Shown in pieces: positions 33,901 to 45,604 of a stretch of 64,000 bases of DNA; position 1 is the stretch's first letter, and every line of letters starts with the position of its first letter. The notes below the pieces were generated by a model. That model searched no databases, was not told the DNA's origin, and was given only the letters and a program-made list of their open reading frames with translations. Where the stretch lies: the NCBI GenBank assembly GCA_025506515.1, contig CM046457.1, positions 44,304,288 to 44,368,287 on the forward strand. Reading direction: 5' to 3'. Both the position numbers and the translations under genes were made by a program. This DNA is from Flaveria trinervia (Eukaryota > Streptophyta > Magnoliopsida > Asterales > Asteraceae).

Positions 33901-34887
33901 CAAACATTATAATTGTAATAAAGTTTCACAGTTTAATACTATTTTGGTTTAGTATTTGATAATTAGTTAATATTTCATTGTAATAAAATAACATGGTCAT
34001 GAAATTGTGAAAAAAAGTAAATAGCTTATTAACAAAAAAATTATCTTCAAATTAACACCCAAGATTTGATCCTAGGTGTCTAGATACATAAGACAACGTC
34101 CAAACCATTAAACCAATAAAACAACTTCTAAAATATTTCTGTATTTGTTTAATTAAACCTTAGAAAATAAAACCCATTCATCCTCTTTCGTCGTACAAGC
34201 TGAAAATTAAATTGTATATGTAAAATCAAACCCAATTTAGTCGCTCAATCAGTTGGTCGATCTCAGCCTTCAAGAGTCACACAATTCGATTAGTTTAGGT
34301 TGTTATGAATCACCGAGGTTACCCGCAAAACTCCTTCAATCGAACAAGTTGCCAGCATCTCTCAAATTCGATCGACCAGGTTGCCTTGCCTCAAAATTCG
34401 ATCGATCAGGTTGTTTCTTAACCATCTGTCGCTGCTTCTATGCTTCATCATCTGTTGTTTCCATACTGAATCATCGATCAGGTAACTTTTTTAGTGTTTC
34501 AGATCAAATTTTAGGTTTTCAAGCAAAGAACTCTTGTAATCGATTAAAACACACAAAAACGCAGCGCTTCATCTTTTGTTGAATTCATGGCTGCTTGATC
34601 ATCCTTATAAATTAGTTGCTTCACCATCAATCTGAACATAGACAAGGTTAATATGACTAAACTATGGTTCAATAAAAGTTCTTTGCTTTGACACTTTGGC
34701 TTGTTAACACGTGAGGAGTTTATAATAATTTTAATTGTGTTTATTATCGGTATTTTTGGGGATTTCCATATTCATGTTTGGTTTGTTAAGCCTGTAATTC
34801 AATATGGAAGAATCGATAGAAGAAGAAGGTTATTAACTCTAAGTTACTGATTTGTTATTCATCAACCAGATTTGGCGACTAACGATT
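33901..34887 (+). other. Cac1 5' noncoding part
   Basis: AT-rich; no recognisable protein. Around 34250-34480 the phrase TTCGATCGACCAGGTTGCC / TTCGATCGATCAGGTTG is repeated and a GT donor-like GATCAGGTAACT occurs at 34476, which looks like the untranslated first exon of the former transposase gene. Confidence 0.4.
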
Positions 34888-35339
34888 AAAGTTTAAAGTT
34901 GTGTTGTTTTATTGTGAGTGGTACCATGTTGAGAAAGATGATTATGGGTTAACATGTGTTAATTTGAACAAGTTGTGCTATTCAGATTATCCTTTTGTCA
35001 TGCCTTCCCAAGTGAAACAGGTGTTCTATGTACCAGACCCTATGGTAGATGGTTTGCATTATGTCGTCAATATAGTTCCAAGGGATGTATATGAATTAGA
35101 AGAAGAAAATAATGAAAGTGATGGTGTTGGTGCGAATCTGCTGAAGATAGGTTGGGTTCTCTTGCTCAAGTTATAGAGCAAGAAGCTCATTTGTCAAGAG
35201 AAGATATACCTCCTATTGTAGTTGACGCAAGTACAATTTAGCTGACATGGATGTAGTTGATATTAAGAGTGGTGATGATTCTGATAATGATGATACATTA
35301 TGGGATGGGATGCACGCGGATGAAGATGATGCTGATTGA
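34888..35339 (+). pseudogene. Cac1 TNP2 transposase, C-terminal remnant (DUF4216)
   Basis: FKVVLFYCEWYHVEKDDYGL, TCVNLNKLCYSDYPFVMPSQ, VKQVFYVPDPMVDGLHYVVN and PRDVYELEEENN match the DUF4216 region found at the C-terminus of plant CACTA TNP2 transposases. After a frameshift near 35150 an acidic tail ends near 35339 (DNDDTLWDGMHADEDDAD). The catalytic Transposase_21 domain and everything before it are absent; no trace of it is seen between 33900 and 34888. It could not move the element alone. Confidence 0.8.
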
Positions 35340-37239
35340 GTTTTCAGGTACAAATGGGTTGATTTGATAGTTCTTTTTTATTACCATTTAAAATGGGTTT
35401 AATCAAAAGGGTCGAGCATATATTATTTTCTTGTTGCAGTAAGCCTATTTGACCATCAATGGCCCTATGATGTCTCATTGATTATTCTTGGTTTTGTCGA
35501 TTGAGTTTATATAACGAAGGGGTCAATGGGTCAAATTGGTGCAATAAGCCTACTTGAGTGTCAATAGCCATTTAAAATGGGTTTAGTCAAATGGGTCGAG
35601 CATATATTATTTTCTTGTTGCTGAAACTTATGTTTTGCTTCAACTATATGGGATGTTCAATATCCAAAGGGTTTCTGTTGTAAATGTTGGTACTAAACAT
35701 AAAGCTCCCCTGATTCACATGTTTCTCAGTTTTGGTAAAATGAGTTGTGTAAACAGTGCATGGGTTAACTGGTCAACTTAGTGCAGTAATACTATTTGAC
35801 CTGAAAAAAGACCAACCATATTTGATAAAACTTGGCTTGGCAAGTAGAGTTGTGTAAACAATGAAGGGGGAAACAGGCCACATTGGTGCAATAAGCCTAT
35901 CTGACAATCAAGGGCTGTAACCACCTCATTTGATTGTTAACTAATAAACTTGTTTTGGTAAATTGAGTAATGTATATGACTTTGATGAAGAAAATAATGA
36001 AATTGTGATTGTCTAGTGTTTTATTTGACTTTAAAAAGTCAAATCTATGAATATCAACTAGAAAATAATCACATATTTGATGTTAACTAATAAATTAAAT
36101 AATAAGTGTATTTACCTCTTACTGTTACTTTCAATTTTTAGGAAAGTGACACATGAATAGGAAAATCAGAATTGGTCATGCTGGAGGTGTTTAAGCCTTG
36201 GTATGATGTTTAATCCTTTGACTGGTATGCTTTAAGAACACAATATTTTGCACTATTGAAGTTATAGTCAAAGGCCTCAATAGCTGTCTAAACTTGGTAA
36301 TTCTGTTTGGCAGGTTTTTTTCTGCATGATGAGTCTAATGGCATTGGTGCTGATTTAACTTTTTATTTATCAGTACTTGTTTTTAAAGTCATAAGTTACT
36401 GATCTTAGTGTTTTGTACTGATCTGGATGTTTTGTTCCTGATGTGATCGGAATTTACAGCCATTGTTTTATCCACTATGTTAATATCAAACAGCAATATC
36501 ATTTGAAACTAATTCTATGCATAGTTTTGAGCCTACTGATTTATTATTACCAGTCTAAAAACCTGTGCAAACAACAACATTAGTTTTGTTGTTGATGTGA
36601 TCGGAATTTACAGCCGTTATTTTATCCACTATGTTAATAGCAAACAACAATATCAGTTAAAACTAATTCTATGTATAGTTTTGTGGCTACTGATTTATTA
36701 TTACCAGTCTAAAAACCTATGCAAACAGCAACATTAGTTGAGATTCCAACAGCAAATTTCATTGTTACTATCACAGAAGCAAAAAGGATCATTCTTTTTT
36801 GATGAAAATCTAAGGACATGACATGTGATGTATGGATGGTATGTGCATGTTAGCAATAGCTTGGCTGCAACATTATGTTCAAAATGTAATGCATTTCAGA
36901 ACCCGACATATATTAAAATATTTTTACAACAATGATCAATTTTCTTTAATAAAATAATATAAAGGTATAACTTTATATGCAATTAATTATGTAATGAGTT
37001 ACGCTTAATCCGTTTGACCTGTTTACATTTTAGTTGTGTTTTATAAGTTTTCCATGTTTGTCCAACTATGCTAAAAAAACACGAATCAACCCATTTTCAC
37101 ATATACGACTTGAAATCCCCAAACCTATAGTTGTATCCTTTCGTCATGCCTTGCACTAGCGAGCGAGTTCCCATCCGAATAAAAATGAGCAGGTCAATTG
37201 GGTCATGAACCTAATTTTATTGATATTTTAATGGCTATA
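35340..37239 (+). repeat. Cac1 noncoding middle with internal duplications
   Basis: No coding signal. It holds a 154-bp tandem duplication (GATGTGATCGGAATTTACAG at 36440 and 36594), and a block of about 140 bp at 35437-35575 repeated at 37746-37884. The phrase GGGTCAAATTGGTGCAATAAG is shared by many spots and resembles intron sequence. Confidence 0.7.
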
Positions 37240-38760
37240 GATCGTAATTAACAATTAATGACCTTAATGGAACATTAATGACCTTAATGGAACATTAATC
37301 ACCCTAACTGACTAAAATTAACTCTAACGGTCATGTTATATGCATGGAGCAAATACAAATGTTATATGTGGGATGTTGACCAATTTCATTGTAAATTTTT
37401 ATATATTGACCTGCCTAATAATAACTTATAGTATGAACTTTCATGACCAGGTTGCTTCATTTGAACAACAAAATTAGTTGTTATTTTGGAATCCTGCAAT
37501 AACCTGGTCATATAGTTGACTAGTAATGCACATAAAGCTCTAGGAATTGCATGAGTCATCTTTTTCTTAAGATATATTTCAACATTATTTGCTGCACAAG
37601 TAATCTTTACTTTTCCATTGACTTTTTCATGTATCTTTGATCATCAATGGTCATAGTCACCTCAATTGACTATTCATGACCAAATTTTTTTTGTTTGGTA
37701 AAATGAGCTTTGTAAATAGTGTAAGGGTCATCGGGTCAAATTGGTGCAGTAAGCCTATTTGACCATCAATGGCCCTATGATGTCTCATTGATTATTCTTG
37801 GTTATTGTCGATTGAGTTTATATAACGAAGGGGTCAATGGGTCAATTTGGTGCAATAAGCCTACTTGAGTGTCAATAGCCATAACAACCTCATTGCTATT
37901 CTTGTTTCTCATAGTGGCTCTCATGGACCATCAATAACTGTAATTGCGGTCGATGACCCTAAGTAGTCATCATTTGCCTTATATACCATCATTTACCCTG
38001 CAATATTAATCAATGATTCGATTGGCCTTAATTGACTAACATTACTCTAAATGTCACTATAGATCAAATTAACCTTAATAGAGCATTGGTGACCCTCATT
38101 GAGCATCAATGATCCTAATTAACCATCAACAAGCCTATTTGACTATCATAACCCTAATTAACCATCTACAAACCTATGTGACCATCATAACCCTAATTAA
38201 CCATCAATAAGTCTGTTTGACCATTAATAACCCAATATGACCAACAATGGCACTAATGGACCACTAATAATCTTAATTGATGGTTAATGACCATAAATGG
38301 TCATCGTTAGCCTTAATTGTCACTAATGATCAATTAATGATATTGGTTGACCCTAATTGACTTAACATTAACTCTAAATGGTCACTAATGACCAAATTAG
38401 ATTTAACTAAGCATTTGTCACCCTAATTGAGAATCAATGATCCTAATTAACCATCAACAAGCCTTTTTGAACATCATAACTCTAATTAACCATCAATAAG
38501 CCTATTTAGCCATTAATAACCCTATATGACCAACAATGGCTCTAATGGACCACCGATAATCTTAATTGTTGGTTAATGACCATAAGCAATCTTCATTAGC
38601 CTTAATTGTCACTAATGATCAAATTAATGATCTTGGTTGACCCTAATTGACTAACATTTACTCTAAATGGTCACTAATGATCAAATTAACCTTAACTGAG
38701 CATTGGTCACTCTAATTGAGAATCAATGATCCTAATTAACCATCAACGGGCCTTTTTGAA
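37240..38760 (+). repeat. 289-bp tandem repeat array, left part
   Basis: AT-rich repeats of about 289 bp built from phrases such as CCTAATTAACCATCAACAAG and TGACCAACAATGGC. The word GCCTTTTTGAACATCAT occurs at 38461 and 38750 (289 apart); earlier units are 328 bp and more diverged. Cop2 interrupts the array at 38765 and it resumes at 53029. Confidence 0.85.
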
Positions 38761-38765
38761 CATCA

Positions 38766-39501
38766 TGTTGGGACCGGGTATTTGCACGAAATACCTAGTG
38801 ATTAGCGTGTAAACCAAATCAAATAGTGCGGAATCCTATTTGATTGGCGATCCAATCAGTGAGAACACAAGAAGAATCAATAAAGAATTGAAACTAACGT
38901 TAGAAATCGATTGGAAATCGATCTAATGTGTTCTATGAACTTGGAGAACGAATTGGAAAACTTCTGGACTGCTAGGGTACGTCTGGATTCGTAATAGAAT
39001 GAATGCCCTCTCCTTTTTTTTTCACGAATTGGATTGTATTTATAGGTTAGTATTGTTCATTCGGGCGACTGGACCATTCGCATGGTTCAGTCGTGCGATT
39101 GAAGCATGCGGTTGATCCATACGCACGACTGAGTGTTCAGTCGTGCGACTGAGCCAATCTTATTGTCAATCATACGACTGATCCAGTCTCCTGGTTCAGT
39201 CGTGCTACCGAGTCAATCGTATGAAGTTATTCACGCGTGTGGTCCATTCGCATGAGCCATTCGCATGAAAACTACATTATGTTAAGTTGGAATGTATTCA
39301 TTAATAAACATTATGGGTAACCATTCAAACAATCACTATCCTAATTAACCAATTCAATATCGACTCATTAAGGAAATATTAGTCATTACAAATCACAAAC
39401 AACCAATATCATTTCATTAATCATATCAAATTACATCAGAATCAGATAAACATGACCTATTACATTTCATATCATGATCTAGGGACATACATGCATCAAC
39501 A
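38766..39501 (-). repeat. Cop2 3' LTR
   Basis: TGTTGGGACC...CATCAACA. Contains a run of CATTCG/CAGTCG/CAATCG inverted-repeat words at 39057-39270. Very similar to the 5' LTR, with scattered substitutions and small indels. Confidence 0.95.
39037..39044 (-). promoter_or_regulatory. Cop2 TATA box (3' LTR copy)
   Basis: Minus strand TATAAATA in CCTATAAATACAATCC. In the 5' LTR the same place (52560-52568) has lost one base, giving TATAATA. Confidence 0.5.
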
Positions 39502-39516
39502 AACTCCCCCTTGGAC
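39502..39516 (-). other. Cop2 polypurine tract
   Basis: Minus strand GTCCAAGGGGGAGTT next to the 3' LTR, the AAGGGGGAG core usual in copia elements. Confidence 0.85.
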
Positions 39517-39526
39517 CTAGATCTCT

Positions 39527-42500
39527 CTAATGTCTTGTTTTCTGCATCACCTCCTCATATTTCTTGTACTTGTCCTCTTTTGTGACTCCCGCGTGAATCT
39601 CAAACGCGAAGCAGAGTCTTATGACATTTTGGAACTGGAGGGCTTGTACAATATCTTGCGTATCATAGAACAGTGGCCACTTGTATAGCGTGTAGACATC
39701 ATTTGCTAACAATTTGTAAGCCTATTGGGTCGAATACCCTGATCGTATCCATTTGGCCCTCTTTGTTAGAACTATGACCGTTTCTGATGTTCTCCAATCG
39801 TAGTACCACCACTTAAAGTGTGGAGTGAAGTCCTGTGGCATTTCCCGAGTGGGATTCTTGACATTGTGCGCGGAGGATTCCACTTCAACACTATCTTCGG
39901 CTTTCCAGTAATGGCATCAATCTCAGACCTTCTGATATACCTTGTAGGCTGTTGGGGTCTGAAATTAACCCACCTGGTGTGGTACTCCTTCTTTAGGGCA
40001 GCCTCGAACCAGCCTGACATCTTCCTCGGGTCAGCATACAAAAGCTTTAGTTTGGCCAGCTGGTTGAGCTCAAAACCCGGTAGAGTCTTCAGATCATGTG
40101 GGACTCTGAAGTACTCTATGCCCTTTTCCCTCTTAACTGCATATATGTTAAGATCCTCCAAATACGCCCACGCTATGATCCTGCCAGTCACCTTATGATG
40201 TTTATTGACTCTGTAGAGTTTGGTGTAGGCATCCTATTTCGGTGCAGCGTGTTGGGCTCTAACTTCTTCAAAACACGCAGCCCACTCAGCCTTTCGGACA
40301 TCGACATCATCATTTGAGGCTTGGGTCGTTTCCTCTACTTTCTCCGACTCTTTCTCCATCTTGTCTAACACCTCAAAAGTATCGCTGATGAGGGATTCAC
40401 CCAGATTGGGAACCACATTTCCCTCATTGTCAGCGTACTGAGAGTAATGCTTGGCAGTGACATCTTCAATCTCGATTTCATCAACATCGTTGAGCTCGTC
40501 ATCACTGGTCGAGTTACATGTCGGAGCATCCTTCACTATCTCGTCTGGATTGAGCTTGAAAATCTCTGCGAGTTGCTCGTTTGATAGGTCGTAATTATTT
40601 CCCCTTCTTCAGGGGTATAACTCACCGACCTCCTTACGATCCCTTTAGATCAAGAATCATTGTTAGCTGAGTCTTGACCTGCTGAAGGGGAGCAACATCA
40701 AACTCATCCCTTTGGTAATTTAGATCTGTTTGATTTACACATTCAACATATCAACCATTAGTAATTAATCAAAACTGAAATGTATTAACTTAATTTAAAC
40801 GTTAAGTACATATGTTTCAATACACGATTCAAATACAAAAGTAATTAAATACATAAACATCTAATCTTTACTTTCGTCCTGTATCATCTCTCTTCATTTA
40901 GTGGAGCAGAGGAAGAAGCTGGTTGGTCTTGTATGTTCTTGGACCTCCTTTCTTGACCTGAAGCAGAGGCCGATGCAGCTGCATCTCCTCCTGCTGTATC
41001 ATCATCATCAACCTTCTCCTCTGTCCTTTCGTCTTCTGTTCCCTCATCCTCCTCTGTCTCATCCTCGGTCATCCTCATCATCAACTTCATCATCATCATC
41101 ATCTCTGTCTTTTTCTTTGATCTTCAAGGTCTCCTCCTTAGATCCCTTTAGCTTTAACATAATCGTCTTCTTTGCCTTCTCCAACTCCTCTATCTTCTTG
41201 TTTGATGTGACACTATGTGCTTGGAGTTGGACTAGTTCATGGCTCTGAGCAGCCGTCTGTTGGGCCTGCTCCTTTATCACTCGAGCATGCTCTTCTATCT
41301 GGTGAGACTAAGCAGCAGTAAGATCAGCAAGCTGGCGGATCTGAGCCGCCTTCTCCTCATCTGCTGCTAATAGGCGCATCACCATCCTGTTGAGTGCAGA
41401 CAACTGTTCCTCTCCCCAATTGGAGGTAGAGGTGATACATATGTATGAGATGGATGGGCTGAAGATCCTGCTTGGTGGGTAGCAGTGGTGGTGGTGGCTG
41501 TAGTGAAGATGGGTCTGTGAAATGGTGGAGGTGAGGTGGGAGTGAAAGATATGGTGGTAGATGGAATCTGTACAGTGGTGGGAGGTGTGGTGGTGTAGTA
41601 GTAGCTGTGGTGGCTGCGGTGGCTGTGGCTGTGGAAGTTGTGGTGGTGGCAGATGTGGTGGCTATGGTGGTGGATGGTATGATTGTGGAAGTGGTAGTGG
41701 TGTGGCAGATGTGGTTGTGGAGGTAACGAAGGTGAGACGTCTTTTCTTCTTCTTCTGAGCATGGGGTTGAGCCATCCTTTTCCTCTCGTTCCCGTTGAGG
41801 TGGATGCTCCCCCTACAACCCTGCTAGCTGACTCCGGTGCATAACTCGGATCAGTGGCTGTCTCTCCTGAGTCTCTTGGACGTTCACCAACCGCCCTTAG
41901 CCCATGTCTATGGGAACAACCTTGCTTCCCACAGTACGTGTCAAGGGCTCATCTTCAGACTCCTCTTCCTCTCATCAGGAACAAAATCCTTATGGAAACC
42001 AACAGACTCAGTTTCATCGTGGGTGGATGGTGGAGATGGTATATCAGTGGTAGTGGCCCTAGATGGAATGGGGCCTGTATCTCCACCATCACCACTGTCG
42101 TGATCATCGTCGTCATCAACTAGTAGACCAATAGGCTTAGAATCAGAGTCACTGTCATCATGACGCCATTTTCGTCTCCCCGGCGCCACATATTTCTCGT
42201 TTGCCAAATGGCCAATCAACCTCTTCACTTGGGGCTTCACTTGTTTGATCCTATACACCCTCATCCGACCCAAGGTCGTGTCATCCATAATTTCCAAAGT
42301 AACTGCATCATGACTCTCCTTTGGAGAAGTGGCAGCTTTTCGTTGAAGATTAGCTGTAGAAACCTGGGTACATACAAAATCCTTCCTTCCCTTTTGCTTC
42401 CAGGTTCTCTACCAAATAGGAAAAGATCATACTCGAAAAGCTGAAAGGGTGGTTCAGCACCAGTGCCACGAAGGCATTTTGAATCTGATCTGATAGATCA

Positions 42501-42963
42501 TCGAACCCACCCCTCCTCGAAGCAATGCACTTTAGGATCACATGTGCCAAGTATTTGTATTGGGGGCACAGGTTGCTCTTATTGAGCACACCCGAGTTTA
42601 TGTCCCCCGCGTACTTGATTCTGAGGAAGCAGCCTCTCACAGTCAGTGGATGTAATTTGGTGGGGTGATTCGTATCGTCCCCAAATTCAAGAACTCTCTG
42701 GAAATCAGCAGCAGTAACCTCGATATCATGACCCAGAATAGAGCTCCGTATACTGTACGCTCACGAGAGCGATCAACTGAGGCATTCTCCCAGAATGCCT
42801 GGTGTAATGACCTGTAGGGCGTGCAAGGTGTAGATATAGCCTTATGTATCCGGGAGCGTCTAAGGAAGGCTATAATCTCTATGAACTCGGCCCCGTTCTA
42901 AGTAGTATGATACAAGTGAGCACATATGTTGTGCTTTGGATTAATGGACCATCTATCAACCAT
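39527..42963 (-). pseudogene. Cop2 additional (env-like) reading frame after pol
   Basis: Sense-strand gene-like region 3' of pol, in several broken frames. In order: MVDRWS and FLRRSRIHKAIST (42963-42830), MRGCFLRIKYAGDINSGVLN with KYLAHVILKCIASRRGGFDD and ALVLNHPFSFSSMIFSYL (42640-42380), an acidic/low-complexity stretch (42297-41941), a His-rich run from a GGT/GTG microsatellite (41762-41379), a coiled-coil segment MIKEQAQQTAAQSHELVQLQ to EELEKAKKTIMLKLKGSKEE (41280-41100) followed by Asp/Glu runs, and a C-terminal part with GRIIAWAYLEDLNIYAVKRE and FELNQLAKLKLLYADPRKMS (40191-39772). I recall similar proteins beside copia pol in composite-family plants, with no known function. No transmembrane segment is evident, so env-like is a label only. 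Confidence 0.6.
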
Positions 42964-43039
42964 TTTTCTAAAACACAAGACACAGAATCATTAGTACATA
43001 ATACATCAAAATTCAGTTCTAAGTGTAATGTTTAAATTC

Positions 43040-43985
43040 ATTCTGATTCATTCGTGCGAATGAATCATGTGACTGGAGTCAGTCGTTTGTTCTTTCGTGC
43101 GACTGAGCTCGTTCGGGTGAATGAGACATGCGACTGAGTTCAATCTGCTGACTGTGTCTGCGATTGGTTCAGTCGCGACTGAACTCATTCGCATGGTTCA
43201 TTCGGTCGATTGACCCAATCGCAAGATTCAATCGTGCGATTGGAGTTCATCCGAGACAAGAACAGTCGCTTGTCCCACTGTTCAGTCGCCTGTGGTTCGA
43301 ATCTTGACCAATTCAAGTAATTTAACATGGTTTAATGGTCTAGTAGATTCACCATCTTGTCACTAATAACCTATTAAACTTAATTTTAACATTTTTCTTA
43401 GTTTATGTAGGTTATTAGGGCATTTTCAGTCCGGTTCTGATTTCATTCTAATATCACATATTTGGATTCAAATCTTCTGATTTCGGTAACATTTAACTGC
43501 AATGTACCTGTATAATCGTCAATCGAACGTCAGAAGATCAACAGCAATGTGAACACAAGATCTCTAGAAATTTTGCAGAGTAACGGGAAGAAATGCAATT
43601 GGGTGCGATTGGGAGTGATGAGTAAAATGCGATCGACTGAGCCCTTTAATACTGAACCTGAGTTCAATCGGCCGACTGGCCTCATTCGCTCAGTTCATTC
43701 GGGCGACTGAGGTTCAGTCGTGTGATTAGCCCAGTCAGTCGCTTTCAGTTGGCTGACTGAGTCTCAGTCGGTCGACTGACTCATTATGCCCTTTCATTCG
43801 CACCCTCAGTTAACCGACTGAGTCTCAGTCGGTCGACTGACTCATTCGCACCCTTCATTCGGTCGAATGGATCATTCTTATACGCCATTCGGGTGAATGA
43901 CTAATTTCATGTCCAGTCGTGCGAATGGGATCCATTCGCATGGTTGGTCCATATTCATGGTCCAATCGTGCGAATGGGTCACACT
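43040..43985. repeat. Cop2 spacer array of short co-varying inverted repeats
   Basis: Two clusters (43040-43325 and 43640-43985) of 14-16 bp inverted repeats of the form CANTCG-nn-CGANTG. Perfect-arm examples: CATTCGTGCGAATG 43049-43062, TTCAGTCGCGACTGAA 43168-43183, CAATCGTGCGATTG 43229-43242, TCAGTCGGTCGACTGA at 43764-43779 and 43825-43840, CATTCGGTCGAATG 43856-43869. No coding signal across the clusters. It lies between the extra reading frame and pol. Confidence 0.85.
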
Positions 43986-45604
43986 TAGTAAATTTCTGCC
44001 ATTTGAACATTTTACTTTAAGACCCTTTTAACTTTTGAAATAAACATTATGAGTTTTTGATCATCTCAAACATGATATTTTAACCAATTTAGTCACCTCA
44101 GACATGACTCTTTTAAACACTTTGTCACCACAGACGTGACTGCTTTAAACTTGAAAATTCATGTGGTCATCTCAGATATGACCCTTTTAGTGAGTTGATC
44201 CCTTATCGATTTCATGATGTAGTCCGGCAAACAAACAAAACTAAAGGACTAAGTGAATAAAAAAAACTAAACTAACGTACAAAAAATAAAAACTTGTTTT
44301 TGGCTTTTGTGAGGGATAAATCCTAAGATGGAAGTCTACGGGATTTGGTTCCGGAATAGGCAGCTTCAACTTAGATTGACCACACCTGGACCAATTCAAT
44401 TTTGGAATCATACAGGCAAGTCAAATCATTTGGGACTTGTTATCAAAATCTTTTGATGCTCTATTCTTTGTTTTCATCCAGAGTCGTTAGCAACTTTTAG
44501 GAAATCATACTGGAACTATTAGATTACCACATTGATTTGAACTTTCAAGAATTTACAGCCACAATGATTGTCAATATGTTTGTCCTCTTAAATCCATACA
44601 CAGACTTTTGACACAGACTGGTGATAATTTAGGTTTAATTATTTCAACTAACATTTGTGGATCCCACACTTATATGGTAATCAACATTCCTCAGGAGCTT
44701 TTGAGCGGTCTACGGGTATTTTTACAAGAAGAGACTATTCTTAGAGCTTTCAAAGAGAAGCCAATCCTCAGGTCAGTGCCATCGCACAGCAGAGAGGCGG
44801 CAAACAACAATGAATTCTAGAATGTCTAGGTTATGCTTATCCTCAGATCAGTGCCATCGCACAGCAGAGAGGCACACAACCTATCTTCTTGTTAGAGCAG
44901 CTTAATTTTATTTTGCACAAAATGCACCAACAACTTAAGTCATTAGCTTGATAGCATTTTTCTTTCATTTTTTCATGCTTTGCTCTATTTATGGTCATCC
45001 GCACACATTTGTGGCGTTTACATGCTCATTACCCCTTATTGGAATATTGTTGATTGTGTTAACTAGTGATAAGATGGAAGCCCACTGTCAGTCGAACAAC
45101 TTAGTTTGATCTTGAGATCACCAGTTAGGTCTAATCATCTATTTTGTTGAATCTACCGACATATCAATTGTGATCTAGCAACCTCTAGGTCTACTCTTGT
45201 TGCGTTACCTTAGGAGTTACCAGTTTTTCTATCATCTTCCCTTTTTATATTGCTTAGACTACACTGACTTATACTTTGAATTTTTGCATCAATCCTGAAT
45301 TAAATTTTAAAGTCCCTCTTGATTTGTTCCTGTGTACTATCATATTCCAAAGGGTTGAATCGGTATCACAGATACGATCTACCTTATATCAGCTTTCCAC
45401 TCCTTCTCCCTCGTCTTTTTTTTGATAATGTTACTTGCTGACTTATTCTCCCCCTAAAATAGTAACATCATAACTGGTTTAATTATTTTAGGATTTTAAT
45501 AAATAGCAGAATAACATGAGTTTAATTTTAAACAGACTAAATTAACCAAATAAAATAAAATAAAATGAAAAATTAACTAAGCTACACCGGACTACACATG
45601 ATCA
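43986..45604 (-). other. Cop2 noncoding segment downstream of RNase H
   Basis: About 1.6 kb without recognised coding. A 34-bp phrase containing TCAGTGCCATCGCACAGCAG is repeated at about 44770 and 44848, and near 44090-44180 the phrase GTCACCTCAGACATGACT / GTCATCTCAGATATGACC is repeated three times. Confidence 0.55.

Noticed and set aside
34253..34582. 109-codon plus-strand frame near the left end of Cac1
   Set aside because: Composition looks like untranslated leader with repeated GATCGACCAGGTTG phrases; no domain and no link to the transposase remnant.
41379..41762. His-rich protein as a separate gene
   Set aside because: The His run is the product of a GGT/GTG microsatellite inside the extra Cop2 frame; treated as low-complexity part of that region.
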